A stretch of DNA of 64,000 bases from Ascaphus truei (taxonomy: Eukaryota; Chordata; Amphibia; Anura; Ascaphidae), in the NCBI GenBank assembly GCA_036426205.1, contig CM071570.1:72536887-72600886 (forward strand). The letters are read 5' to 3'. Under the pieces are notes generated by a model. The model worked only from the letters and a program-made list of their open reading frames with translations, was not told the DNA's origin and searched no databases. Shown in pieces: positions 46,430-58,370 of this stretch. The first letter of the stretch is position 1, and each line of letters opens with the position of its first letter. A program made the position numbers and the translations under genes.

Positions 46430-47453
46430 TACTGGCTGCCCAATCTCGGCCCGCCAGGATGGTGCTGAGGCTTTGTATTGCATGCTCTGCCTATAGAATC
46501 CCTCTATAGCACTGGTAGTGCTCCATATTCATCGAGCCCCTGGCAGGCCTAGCACTACTCCATCGGTGATCAGCCACCTCATCTCGGTGCAGCCTGGCAC
46601 TGCATAGCCTTTTGGATGAGAGCCAGTGATTAACCCGCCTGTGGGATGGGTCCAACTATACCTAGGAACTGCGCCTTGTGAAGCGCCCTCTGGGCATAGC
46701 CTATCTCTCATAATACTTTGGAGTAAGGCCAGACCATCTTGGTGGGACTTTAATTAATTTAAAACCAGAGACAGAACATAAGACACAGACAGAGCTCAGT
46801 TTTAGCACATCCAGTGAAACTCATACACGGTACAGTGCCTAAACATATATGTATAAATATCTATTAAGTAAAATGGTCTTTTAGTTTGACATTTTTGGCC
46901 AAAATTGTTGTAAGCCCCTGAGCCAACTGCACGGCAGACCACAATTCAGGGGTCCCTAACGCTAATATAAATTCTTAATAACCTGTGTAATAACAGGAAG
47001 AATGATTTATAGTAAATCTGTCAATATTAGTTGCAAAGTTCTAAGTCTGATTGAAGCTTTTATTAACCTGTACATTACCAGGAAAAGCACTCTGTATTAG
47101 AGTTGTCACAACCATACTGCAAGCAAGCAAGTCTCTAGGGACTCTAATTACACAGAGTACTTTCCCTAACTGAAGACAATAAGAGGGATGGGGAACCTAT
47201 CCTATACATAGGGGCTTACATAACTTTTCACAATGAGAGTGCTCTTCTTCAGCTCCTCCTGAGATCTGATCTTTCAGAAGCTTTCTCCCTCTATTTATAG
47301 CCTAGCATGATGTCACTGAATCCAGGCAGAAAGAGGGTGGGGTTTCCCTTCTGCTGAATCTCACCAGCACCAGGTGATAGAGAAGAGTGTTACTTTGTGT
47401 GAGCTCACACAGTTAACCCCTTCAATCCCTAGTAATCCCAAAGGGGGGTTACA
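46430..47453 (-). mobile_element. LTR-like element (minus), relative of 37092-37940
   Basis: On the minus strand from 47453: TGTAACCCCCCTTTGGGATT, then gttaactgtgtg and tttctgcctgga, and later ggctgatcac, ggccgagattgggcagcca. About 350 bp (46740-47090) has no counterpart in the 37-kb copy and may be a nested insertion. The far border is approximate. Confidence 0.55.
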
Positions 47454-47802
47454 TTTACATTGCTGTCTTCTCCTAATGGTTAAAAGTTTAATTTGTCTCA
47501 ACCGCACAGGGGATCACAGGAGAGGATTTCAGAGGAACAAATCTCTGTGTGGGCCAGTAAAATAAAAATGACAAAGTGTAGTTTACAAAGACATCTTGCA
47601 GTATTTTGTTAAGAATTAAATACGGTAGATACAAAAACAATGATAATCCAGGATTAAATATAAAATTGCAGATGTCTATTGTGGCTCTGGACATAAAACT
47701 GAGCAGGCTAAGGGCCTGATTCAATATTGTCCGAAAAGGCAGTGACTTGAACAGCAGTTTTTGGACGATTGCTGCATGATTATCTGCTTCGGATGATCAA
47801 TC

Positions 47803-48058
47803 CAGGGCCGCTGACGGGGTGAGGGGGTAGATCAGGGACAAATGTCCTGGGCCCGGGTACTGCACGGGGTGTGTCTGTGTGTTTTTATTGTATTTTCGTG
47901 GACGTCGGTCGGTTCTCACAAACTTTAGGGGGGTGGGTGGGGGGGTGTGTTATGTGGGTGTGTTATGCGTAGTGGGGGAGGATTTGGTGGAATTGTTGTG
48001 GTTGTGTGCTGTGTGGTGGGTGTGGTGATGTTGTGATGTGTCGTTGATGTTGTGGTGT

Positions 48059-48103
<45 letters not shown>

Positions 48104-48507
48104 TGTTGTATTTTGTGTGGGGGGTTGTATTATGGGGTGACTTGTGTGGATGAAATTGTTTATTGCAGTGTGTGTGGGGTGGGTTATTGTATTGTGGGGG
48201 GATTTGTGTGAAATTGTGTGTGTGGGGGGGTAGTATTGAGGGGTGTGTGTAGCCAAAGGGGAGGGCAGAATGAGTGTGAGAAGGCAGGGATTGAGTGAAA
48301 GCGGGTCATTGAGTGATCGCGGAGGGAGGGAAAGGATTTGTGAGAGGGGGAGAGAAATACATGAGGAGAGGGAGATGGACAGAGGGGGGTAAGAGTGAGG
48401 AGGAGCAAAAGGTGACGGGGGGCTTGCAAGGCCCTGATACACTGGGGGAGGAGGGGGGGGCAGTGAAATCTCTAGTCCTAGGCCCCGCGAAAGCTGTTGT
48501 GGCCCTG
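47803..48507. mobile_element. 705-bp hAT element with perfect 8-bp duplication
   Basis: GATCAATC flanks both ends (47795-47802 and 48508-48515). The ends are CAGGGCC/GGCCCTG. The interior has a (GT)n tract (48055-48105), G-rich minisatellite and purine-rich parts, matching the organisation at 38282-39193. Proline/threonine-rich frames are artefacts. Bases 47454-47794 are unannotated. Confidence 0.85.
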
Positions 48508-48515
48508 GATCAATC

Positions 48516-49555
48516 CATCCGCATTTATCAGCTTCTACAGCCAAACTAGTTCAAGAATAACATCACCTGAAAACCCCATGCACAGACATTTCTGTCTGAT
48601 CATGTGATTCTGGCTTCACATTGAAACTGAGACTACAGTATATACTAAGAGAGAGGAGTTTTCCTTCTGTAATTCTGCTTTCTAAACCCACAGCAGTTCT
48701 TTCAGGGAGTTATTTAAAACCTATATAACTACTATAAAGATAAAGGGTAATATTTACTAAGGGGATGTAAGATGCCTTATGGCATACGACTGCTTAGTAG
48801 ATATAGGTCTAAATGTTTTTGTCCCCTATGTTAACGTCATGGGAGCATTGGTTGTCTACTAAGGCACATGTTTTTCACAATATAAAGCCATTTTGGGTAT
48901 AACTGGCCATTTAAAGCTTCTTCTTAGAAATTAAAGACTAAAAATGGAAATCTGCTGATGCCCACTCTATATACCTAATGTCATCTATACCCCTCCATGC
49001 CCAACAGAGAAGTCCCTCTTGAAAGGAAAGTCTCCCTTGTAGAAGATTACTGTGGGTTAGACGGCAGCAGGGAGCTATTTATCAGACACAATCAATGCCA
49101 ATCATTACATTTCTGTGTGTGGATTTGGACCATTGCTTTGGACATTTCAAAGTGTATAGATTACACAGTGAAGATAATTCCTTTTTGACGGCTGGCTGCC
49201 TTTTTCCTCAATGCACTTTTAAATACCCCTTTTGTTTTATACTCATATTGCCCACCAGCAGTGTCAACTCCACAACCACCAACCCTTATACAATATACAT
49301 AAGATATCCAAAACTCCCCAAGTCTGGGATGATGGATTAGAGGGTTTCCAAGCTCGGTGGATGGAGGAGGAGAATTGTCCGTGCCAGGATATCCACTGTC
49401 AAGGCTGATCAAGTTAGCTGGTCGAACACCTTTTGCTGGCCGAGCATTGCCACCTTCGTTGGCTCCTCTGGCAGCAAAGTGTTCAGAATTTTTTTTTAAA
49501 GCATAGGTTTCAATAACAATGTGTCTGGTTCCTCAACCCTCATTCACCAATGACT
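48516..49555. other. Unannotated sequence
   Basis: No gene or known repeat recognised. Confidence 0.5.
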
Positions 49556-49559
49556 CAAC

Positions 49560-50017
49560 AACTGTACAGTCACTGAAGGGCCGTTGAAAAAGCTGTGGAA
49601 ACAAGACAAGTAAAAGCCCTCCTTGATAAGGCCAGATCCTTGTACTAGAACCAATTAGAGCGTATTAGACTAGAGCAAAGACATTGCCTTATCAAGAAGA
49701 TCCAAAAAGCAATACACTGGCCGCGCCAATTGTATTACGATAAAGGCAATAAGGCCGATTGTCTCCTTCCCTCTCAGCTTAGAAATAAGGTTAACCGTCA
49801 CATTATGTATGCAATTAAAAAGAGCTCAGGTTCTCCAACCCATGACCCTGTGGAAACAAGCAAGGAGTTCAAAGAGTACTATCACAAATGTTACAATCTC
49901 AAAGACCTAACTGTAGCTGATCCTTCTAAATAGGGCTCGATTACCAACACTAGATGCTGAAACCTCAAAGACGTTGGAGAAGCCCATAACCTACAAAGAA
50001 ATTGTTCAAACCATTAA
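49560..50017 (+). mobile_element. L1/Tx1-like LINE, left part of a split copy
   Basis: Broken frames encode the linker between endonuclease and RT: NQLERIRLEQRHCLIKKIQK, LYYDKGNKADCLL, KSSGSPTHDPVETSKEFKEY, then EKPITYKEIVQTIK up to the insertion. It continues at 60071. Confidence 0.8.
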
Positions 50018-50220
50018 GGGCCTCATGCAGTAAGCGCCGATAAGACTTTTATCGGCATTTTCCCGCCAAAATTGGATTTGAGATTCAGTAAGAGCCGATA
50101 AGTGCTCAAAATCGGCAGTTTTTCTTGCAGATAAAAATTTATCGGCATGCGGCTGCCGATAACCCACTTATCGGCACTTATCGGCACTTTTTGAAATCGG
50201 CTGTATTCTAGTAGCCCTGA
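50018..50220. promoter_or_regulatory. Left TIR and subterminal GCCGATAA repeats
   Basis: taagcgccgataagactttt, cagtaagagccgataagtgc, tgccgataacccacttatcg and gcacttatcggcac recur in both orientations within 200 bp. Clustered subterminal words are expected binding sites for the Myb-like protein or transposase. The right end holds fewer copies (gccgataaggt at about 60018; ggcaaattatcgac near 59950). Confidence 0.6.
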
Positions 50221-51295
50221 TCAGCTTATCAGTAGTGCTGATCGGCACTCAGAAATGGAGATTTCATCGGCAATTGGTCCCGCCAACTAAAGTTGGCAAG
50301 TTGAAGGGGAGAAGGATCGGCAAGGTTGCCGGGACGGCACTTAGAAAAAAAAACCTCATCTCTACATCAATGGAGTCAATGGAGCGGGGACTTATAACAT
50401 AATAGGACTGTTTACGTTCTTTTGCTCATAATACAAATGTGCTTGGCATTACAGTGTCGAGGTCATTCACTTCATCGTGTCAGCGCTTACGTTTAACATT
50501 GTACTTTTATATTTTAGGATGATTTGCGTGTCACAGTAGTCTTAATGTTATGATTTGTCAATGGAAAATCCTATACTCAACTCTTAAAGGAACAGGTCAC
50601 ATAACATGAAACATGTTACTTAAGTGTGCTTCAATTTATTATATGATGTAACATATTTCACACATCTAACAGATCCAGCGTATAGTAATGTTGGTATACA
50701 TTACAGAATGCTTTGAATGTGTAACGCACGATCAAATGTAAATGTAGCTGTTTGTTTTCATGTTTACATGTACTTTGTGATCTCCCTCTTTTGATGACGT
50801 CCGCAATTTGACACTCAATAACATTGCATGTTTACATTGTACACGATGCATTACAATCACTTCATGCTAACTTATACACACATCTATAATAGTTATTCAT
50901 TTGTACACGATTGAAACTGAATCAATAGCAAGTATCCTGATGGCATTAAATTATGCATATGCACATTACAATTAGTTCATGTGAACAGGTGACAATAACA
51001 TGCCAAATTACACATGTTGCAACGTAGTTTCTCAACGTCAATGTCATGGTTGTATCCTAATTAGATGACTGAGTGTTGCGTTCTGAAGTGGTACATGCAT
51101 TACACATTACAGAAATACTTGCCAATAAATGGTTGTACAAAGCTTAACGTTACATCATTCTCCAATATCATGATTGCCTGGTGAACACACATAAATAATC
51201 CTTTTAATTGGTACTGGATACATGTTGGGAGTGAACAACTTGGATATGTTAATGTAACACATTGCACTTCATCAAGTCACCTGACATCATCACAT
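50221..51295. other. Harbinger 5' non-coding region
   Basis: AT-rich, no ORF. It leads into a possible core promoter at 51296. Confidence 0.5.
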
Positions 51296-51347
51296 AGGTA
51301 TTTAAAGGAGGGCAACTACCTGCGCATTCACAGCTACAGACCTGAAA
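51296..51347 (+). promoter_or_regulatory. Candidate transposase core promoter
   Basis: ggtatttaaaggagggc at 51297 is a TATA-like box about 50 bp before the transposase ATG. Confidence 0.35.
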
Positions 51348-52589
51348 ATGATGCAAATGTTTATGAGACGGAGGAAGATTCTATTGGACGAGAGGCTTGC
51401 TGATGGAGATGTTGTCACAGGCCAAGGAAGGGACAGGGACAGAGAAGACAGGGACAGTGACAGGGACAGGCATGCGGACAGGAGAGGGAGAGGTCGAGGG
51501 AGAGGGCAAGGAGATGAGAGGAGAAGAGAGAGGAGAGAAGTTGTGGCTCGTCCTCGTTTGTACAGGGAGAGAACCATGTTAGATGGGATGAGTGAGGAGG
51601 AGATTGTAAGTCGCTATCGTTTGAGTTCAGCAGCAATCTTAGCTCTTTATGAAGAGATATGGGGAGATTTAGATTTTGTGACAGCCAGAGGTCGCGCAGT
51701 CCCTGGGCTTGTTAAAATGTTGTGCTCATTACATTATCTTGCTTCCGCGTCATTCCAGACAACTGTGGGCATAGTGGGCGGGGTCTCGCAATCTACATTC
51801 TCGTGGGCCTTTACCCAGTTTCTATGTACACGAATAGACGCGCTAGGAATTATATTCATTTTCCTACAGAGCACACAGAGTGGCTGGAAGTCAGGAATGG
51901 CTTTTATACCATAGCCAGGATACCATGTGTGATGGGTGCAATAGATTGCACCCATGTTGCTTTGATCCCGCCTAGTCAGAGTGAGCATGCTTACCGCAAC
52001 CGTAAGCACTACCATTCCCTGAATGTACAGGTGGTATGCTATGCCACAATGAAGATTATGCATGTGGTAGCCAAATTCCCTGGTTCCAGTCACGATTCCT
52101 CTATCCTGAGAAACTCATCAGCCTTCCATGCTTTCGTAGAAGGCTATTTTGGACCTGGTTGGCTGGTGGGTGAGTACATATTATGATGTGTTAACAAACA
52201 ACTCTAGTTTTTATATGAACTGTTCAATGTAATAATGTTAACACAAATTGTTTCATTTTTTGGCATGATGGATTATAGGTGACTCAGGATACGGAATTAG
52301 GCCATGACTGTTGACCCCGGTGGCAAACCCTCAATGTGAAGCAGAGGAGAGGTACAATGTTGCCGATATATCTACCCGATCCGTCATAGAGAGGACATTT
52401 GGGCTTCTGAAAACACGCTTTCAGTGTTTAGATAGAACAGGGGGGGCATTGCAATATAAGCCTGCTAAAGTTTCAGATATTGTCATTGCATGTTGCATTT
52501 TGCACAATCTGGCACTCCGCAATAATGTACAAACCGACATAATAATACCTACCTACAATAAACCTACCATGTCGATAGTCAATAGCTAG
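51348..52589 (+). pseudogene. HARBI1-like Harbinger DDE transposase (two exons, inactivated)
   Basis: The N terminus (MMQMFMRRRKILLDERLADG) is followed by a striking Arg/Asp/Glu-rich repeat (RDREDRDSDRDRHADRRGRG). The domain before the catalytic core has LYRERTMLDGMSEEEIVSRY, LHYLASASFQTTVGIVGGVS and SQSTFSWAF, the helix-turn-helix-like region. A one-base shift at about 51840 moves to the frame with NYIHFPTEHTEWLEVRNGFY and IPCVMGAIDCTHVALIPPSQ (first catalytic Asp), then FPGSSHDSSILRNS (second Asp). The exon ends GGCTGGTGG|gtgagt at about 52168; the intron ends ttatag at 52278. Exon 2 has GDSGYGIRP, a TGA where Trp is expected (52303), LLTPVANPQCEAEERYN and RSVIERTFGLLKTRFQCLD (Glu region), stopping at 52589. 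The frameshift and nonsense change make this copy non-functional. Confidence 0.92.
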
Positions 52590-54400
52590 TGCAGTATGGT
52601 TACATACAATGTTTCTTTTGGAGTGTGACATGTGTCACAATGATGTGTACACTATTGTGTATTTAAGATCATATTTGACCTATTATAGATTTTGTTTCAT
52701 ATCACATACAAAATTGTCACTTCTGTGTGTTGCTTACCTTAATGAACATGTCATGACAATGATTTATATTCATTCATGTTTTCTTTTTCTAGGTATATCA
52801 CTCCAATTTCTGCTCATGGTATGTATTTCAATTCACATCTGTCATAAGATGTGCAAACCTTGAGACAGGTATAGTTACAGGATGTATAAACAGAACGTAA
52901 TGAAAACGATGTGACAATAGAAACATGTCGTTTCTGTATTGTGTCCGTGCGTTTATCTACACTTGGTTATTGTGCAGTGTGTTTTCTTATCATTATGTAC
53001 ATTACATAACATGTAATTTTGGCAACGTTACAACATCCATTCATGGAATATAGGGGTGGGAGGAGAGAAGGGGATAAACCCTGCTCAGCTAGTGTTTATG
53101 GGAGGAGAACATATATTCATGCACATGAGCGATGTTAACACTCAATGCATGTTTGAATGAAAAGACCCTAATGTGTTAAACATCATTAACATTGCAATGT
53201 ATGTGATTAGTTCTTCTCTCACTTCATCTTCATGTACATTACTACATTGTCACATGTGTATGTATAAGTCAAATATGTGTGTTGATTTGATGTTCATCTA
53301 ACATTTGTCAAAATGTTAACACCATTCCAAAGTATAGTTTTTTGGAATTCTCAACTTTTCCTAAATCATTCAACACAATGACAATATAGTTATTACATTT
53401 TTTATTTCATTCACTTTACTTATTCAAAATGATCATGATCCTTTATAACTACTGTCAACATATGATCATAAATGAAGTATACATTTACATACGCACACAT
53501 TTCAGCAACCTACTGTGTGTGTGTGTGTGTGTGTGTTGTCGTTTTGGTGTGATGCATGTATTTCTACCAGAAATAATATAAACCAACATAATAATGTTAC
53601 TTTTATCATCGGCCTCACTTAGCTATGTATGTGTTGAACGTTTACTGATAACACTAAACTATAGTTACTCGTGTGAATTACATGTACACACAAAAGTTCA
53701 TGGTTTAATGATCTTTACCTAACATTCATTAGCTCGTGCATGTTAGGTTACCACTACAATTTATGTGATAATATAACATTCACATGACTAAACAGTTTCT
53801 ATCTCCTCACTATTGTTATTGTGTGCATTCAGATACAATGTCGACGAGTTGTTATGTACCATTTACATTCTTTGACAAGTCACACGTGAGATTATAATAT
53901 ATAGTAGATTAATGTGTTTGCTGAGTGATAATGTTGGTTGCATATATCACATGGCAATACATATAATGTTAGTAGAAAAGAAAAAAATATCAATACAAGT
54001 TCTAACTTCCGTGCTTAGCAACATCATTATGATAATTAAGTGCATAGTAAATATTTGCACTATAGGATAACATTATGTAGTGATTGTTAATCTGCGCACC
54101 AATCATTGAAAGCATTGTTACATATTTATTATAATAGTTGTTCGCTAATCGTCACAATCATCTAATATAACGATTGGGCCATCTGAAATCATACATTGGT
54201 CCCATGTATTCATCCTCGACATCTGTGAAATACAGCAAACACATGATGTTCAAAGATGGCACATTTATCTATGTCTCAGCATGACAATGTTTAACACATC
54301 TCTATATGATTGTGGATATTCACGCATAAGTTACGTATATGTTTAAACTGCAAGGATAAAACTACAGATACAGAACTGTCTCATTTTTCAAATCGCGTTG
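52590..54400. other. Harbinger internal non-coding DNA
   Basis: AT-rich with a (GT)n run at 53513-53536. No supported gene. Confidence 0.5.
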
Positions 54401-54419
54401 CTGGCATTACTACTGATAT

Positions 54420-54960
54420 GTGTGTTCTGGTGCCTGTATACATAATAATGTGCGCGCACAAAGTCTGTTGCGCGCGCACGTCACGAATGTGTGGACTAAG
54501 TCTTAGCGCATGCGCAAAACGATGTGTACGCTGTGCGTTCAATACATGTCCCTCCATGGTGCTGTTAGCATTATGCATATCATGGCTGAAAGTTATGATA
54601 TGGAAGCTAAACAAATTCACTTCAACACACGTACATATCTAAACTTTGTTAACGGACGTGTGCCCACGGCAAAAACGGACGATCAGCCAATGAGCGAACA
54701 AAATACGTGTGACGTCATGTTAAGGCACCGTGAAATGCACGCGAACACCCCTCCCATTGAATTAACATTGGCCTCCAGCGCTGTGCACGCACCGCCCCAC
54801 CGATGCACGTGCATGACACACTGCACTGACCGTAACAATAAGCTACAGGCACAGCCAATACTGTTTCACGCGCGCACGTCGGTTGGGGGTGGGGCTTACA
54901 TCGGTAACCTTTTCAAGGACGCCTTGGGACATGACTAGGTTCCCACGTCATATGTGGGCG
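54420..54960. promoter_or_regulatory. CpG-rich, CRE/CCAAT-bearing island inside the Harbinger element
   Basis: It contrasts with AT-rich surroundings: gcgcgcacaaagtctg, gttgcgcgcgcacgtcacg, cgcatgcgcaaaacg, gccaatgagcg and tgtgacgtcatgt (CRE TGACGTCA). A 142-codon frame (54510-54938, plus) crosses it but lacks recognisable similarity and is probably not coding. It lies between the 3' ends of the transposase and forkhead genes, so its role as a promoter is speculative. Confidence 0.4.
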
Positions 54961-55274
54961 ACACTTTGTTTTTATATGTTGAATGCTAAACAATGAGGTG
55001 TGTGTGTGTTACAGTTAGTGTAACATGTTGAAATGATACTTTAAAAGCGATAAGCATCTATGATTTAGGACTCCGTCACCAATGTGTACTAATGGTTCGT
55101 CATGTAGTATATTGTTATAGGAAATAATGTCTTTGTGCATGCTACATGTAAGGCTGTCTGCAATGTTAAGCTGTATACACTCATTTGGCTAACAAATGGT
55201 GTATATTATTAATGTACATATATATAATTTGATTAAAGGCATAATGAAATTTGTATTTACCATTCTTGTAGAAG

Positions 55275-55912
55275 TCAAAACTGATTTGGCTGCAACTGCT
55301 CGCTCCAGGAAGGCACAACAGTATCATCCATGGTTGAGGCAACCGTTGAATCCTGAATCACACACATCTCCATGAGGGCTTCATATGGATCTGCAGTGGC
55401 TTCTTCAAACAAGACGTCCGGAGGTACGTACAGTTGTAGGTTGTTTTCCCATCCACATTGGTATTGCTCATATAAGTTTGGATACATATCATAGTAGTTA
55501 TGTCCATCTTGCATCTGGTCTTGATGAATGTAGGGTGCAGGTATATCAGCAGACGCGACAGTCGGTGCGGCTTCAGTGTCACTGATATTAGGCAAAAATA
55601 TGCTATTTAACAGAAGATATGTTCCATGTTCTGTGGTAAGTTTAAATGATGGCGCAACATGCCAGCATCCATATCGTTGATCTAGCCGATCATGGACACG
55701 CTCAAAACATTCAATTGCGGATAAAGTGAATCGTACAGAAGTTTTAAAATTTCGTTGTTTGTCAGGTTCTTGGTAGTATGGATATTTATTTTGGATCAAG
55801 TCATAGATTTTTGCCACGTTAGCACTTTTCTCTGGCGTTGATTCGATTGCTTCATAAATTTGTATGATTTACATGGATGGCTGTGCAATGTGGAAGCTTC
55901 TGCCATTTCTTC
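55275..55912 (-). CDS. Divergent forkhead-domain ORF inside the Harbinger transposon
   Basis: An ATG at 55912 (MAEASTLHSHPCKSYKF) is followed, after a small frame disruption near 55862, by EAIESTPEKSANVAKIYDLI, QNKYPYYQEPDKQRNFKTSV, then RFTLSAIECFERV and YGCWHVAPSF. This is the forkhead order: helix 1 (SYxx..AIESTPEK), helix 2 (AKIYDLIQNKYPYY), recognition helix, then the wing (GCWHVAP). In the recognition helix, NFKTSVRFTLS replaces the usual WKNSIRHNLS, losing the Trp, Asn and His. The C-terminal ~95 residues are acidic and Tyr/Gln/Asp-rich (DGHNYYDMYPNLYEQYQCGW and EEATADPYEALMEM), resembling an activation domain. It stops at 55275. The domain lies within the first 15-90 residues, as in the 5-kb copy. 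It is on the same strand as, and downstream of, the Myb-like gene, separated by an LTR insertion. A minor frameshift suggests recent decay. Confidence 0.72.
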
Positions 55913-55934
55913 TCTCTTCAAATCAGGGTAAACG

Positions 55935-56970
55935 TTGTTCAAGCAGGAGTTCGGCAACAGGTAGTCAGGAGAGCCCCGCTTCAGCTTAGGAGTGCGGGAG
56001 TGGCCTCTGCGCGTGCGGCGACCATGGCCCATGGTACTGGTCTCAGGAGGTGGTATACAGACCAGAGTAGCACACCGCCTAGCTGCACTGGTAAACCAGT
56101 GCTTCAGCGCAAGAGTCCTGAGCGGGGTGGGGAATCCTCCGTTTCAGCGCAGGAACCAGGACACGGCCTCTCTAGATTAGGGAAAGAGTAGGCCCCAGGA
56201 ACCAGGAAGCTGAAGATACACGGGGATCCTCCGCTTCAGTGCAGGAAACCAGGAGGCTGAAGACGCAGGGGAAACCAGACAACAAGGAGAGTACTCCGCT
56301 TCAGCACAGGAACAGACCGCTGCGTGACACTAGCAGCCGGTCTCAGGAACCAAGGAGACAGACAAGACAGGCTTATGGCAGAACACAGAGACATCCAGGA
56401 AGGACTATGCTCGGCAGGGAGCATTGTGGGAAAGCAGTACTTAAAGGTCAGAGAACCAATGGCAGAAGGGGCGTGTGGCAGTATTGCTTTGGTGAGTGAA
56501 TCCAGGCTGCAGTAAATATCAGGGGAAGTGTTCCAGAACTGCACAGGTCTGCAAGATAAGGCAAACAGTAAACCGAGGAGCGGATTCCTTACAGTACCCT
56601 CCCCCCTTCTTCACGTGAGACCTCCGGGCGAACAAGACCACTCATAGAGTTGGGAGACAACAAGGAGAGTACTCCGCTTCAGCACAGGAACAGACCGCTG
56701 CATGACACTAGCAGCCGGTCTCAGGAACCAAGGAGACAGACAAGACAGGCTTATGGCAGAACACAGAGACATCCAGGAAGGACTATGCTCGGCAGGGAGC
56801 ATTGTGGGAAAGCAGTACTTAAAGGTCAGAGAACCAATGGCAGAAGGGGCGTGTGGCAGTATTGCTTTGGTGAGTGAATCCAGGCTGCAGTAAATATCAG
56901 GGGAAGTGTTCCAGGACTGCACAGCCTACAAGGTAAGGCAAACAGTAAACCGAGGAGCGGATTCCTTACA
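55935..56970 (-). mobile_element. LTR pair with almost all internal sequence deleted
   Basis: A ~320-bp block occurs twice (56280-56592 and 56655-56970), each starting on the minus strand with TGTAAGGAATCCGCTCCTCG. Between them, on the minus strand, is ccggaggtctcacgtgaaga followed by a polypurine tract aggggggagggtac directly before the second LTR. That is the standard PPT-LTR junction of a Ty3/Gypsy-type element. The second LTR continues to about 55935; the first is truncated near 56650. The element sits in exon 3 of the Myb-like gene or just beyond it. Open frames here are not genes. Confidence 0.75.
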
Positions 56971-57827
56971 CATTGCAAGAGTGATGGTGGAGCAGTTTCT
57001 TGTTTTGGTGTTTTAATCTTTTTCCAAAAGCTGGTTAGTAGTAATTGTTGTCCTAACTTTTTTTTTCGTGTCTCATTTGTAGGTGTCGGTTCCAGATTTT
57101 GAACAGATGTAAGCGGTTGGATGTTGAGAGGGACCTGCACAGAACTTGCACCTACTGTACCGGTATCATCCAGAACTGGGGAATGAAGAACTGATGACTC
57201 AGGAGAAAAAGTTGCAGCATGTAAAGATCCATCCTCAGATGGGGTAAAGTGGAATTGTTGTTCTCTTGTTGTCATTCGCAACTGATTAGCTTGGCTGACA
57301 TTCAGAACTAGTGCTTGTAATGTCTTGTTTACATTTTGGATTTCTTTAGGAACTTGGATGATGACTTTTTGAATTTGTGACAGTTCTGATATTGTCCTTT
57401 CATGCAGTTACAGCATCCTTTCAAGCACTGACATCATTTCTGAATGGCGACGATTTTCTTCACCCAAGATTTGTTCTTCAGAAGCTGCAATAGCTGAGTA
57501 GGTGTCACGAGCAGGAGGACTTGAATGCTGTGTTAATCCAAGAGTGGCAACAGCTTCATGGTCACTTGAGTGAATTTGTCCTTGAGCGAATTTGTCCTTG
57601 AGCGGCAACATCTGGTTCTACAAAGAAAGAAAGACATTATGAACTGCCATGGAACTTTCACTTGTTTTTCAATATAATGATAGTTGTTCTCAAAGTGGAA
57701 CACATAACATGTTTCCATAATTTTTAATTTGTGTCCAATTAAAAGATGATGCTTGAAGTAACAATGATGTTTCGACTCAGTCTGAAAGAAGAATGAATGA
57801 AAGGTTGTTGTAACCTCACAACTCCTA

Positions 57828-57875
57828 GCATATATATATATATATATATATAATATGTATATATGTATATATGTA
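57828..57875. repeat. (TA)n/(TATG)n microsatellite in intron 2
   Basis: tatatatata run then atatgtatatatgtatat. Confidence 0.9.
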
Positions 57876-58207
57876 TCGACACATACATGAAAAAGTGAAT
57901 TAGGCATTTGTGTGCACAGACACAGTATAACAAAGTTATACATTACTGTGACAAACAATGAGTGCGGATGTGCTTTGTGGTTATGCATGTTAACTCATTG
58001 TTTGTACAAAGATGCACACATACATTCAGCTTTCAACTATAGGGCAAACATGTTGAATGCTTTGTAAGGTAGAAGGTTGCAGTGTGTGTTATTTGGAAGA
58101 TCAGTACACATACACACAGTACATCAGTACACACTTCATGCAGGTCAAGTTGTGTATGTTTACTCATAATTATGTCATCCACGATAGCTGAGCCAATACA
58201 TGTTTCC

Positions 58208-58301
58208 AAACACACACACATACACACACACATACACACATATATATATATATATATATATAATTTTTTTATTTTTGTAGGACAACTAGATATCAATAGA
58301 T

Positions 58302-58370
<69 letters not shown>
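58208..58370. repeat. (CA)n(TA)n and (GATA)n microsatellites in intron 2
   Basis: cacacacatacacaca, then tatatata, then about 17 gata units (58296-58368). Confidence 0.97.

Noticed and set aside
54510..54938. 142-codon ORF within the CpG-rich island
   Set aside because: No similarity, repeats or codon bias that I can recognise; listed only as a possible regulatory segment.
56239..56893. Duplicate 63-86-residue plus-strand ORFs
   Set aside because: They lie within a repeated LTR sequence and are antisense to its transcription direction.
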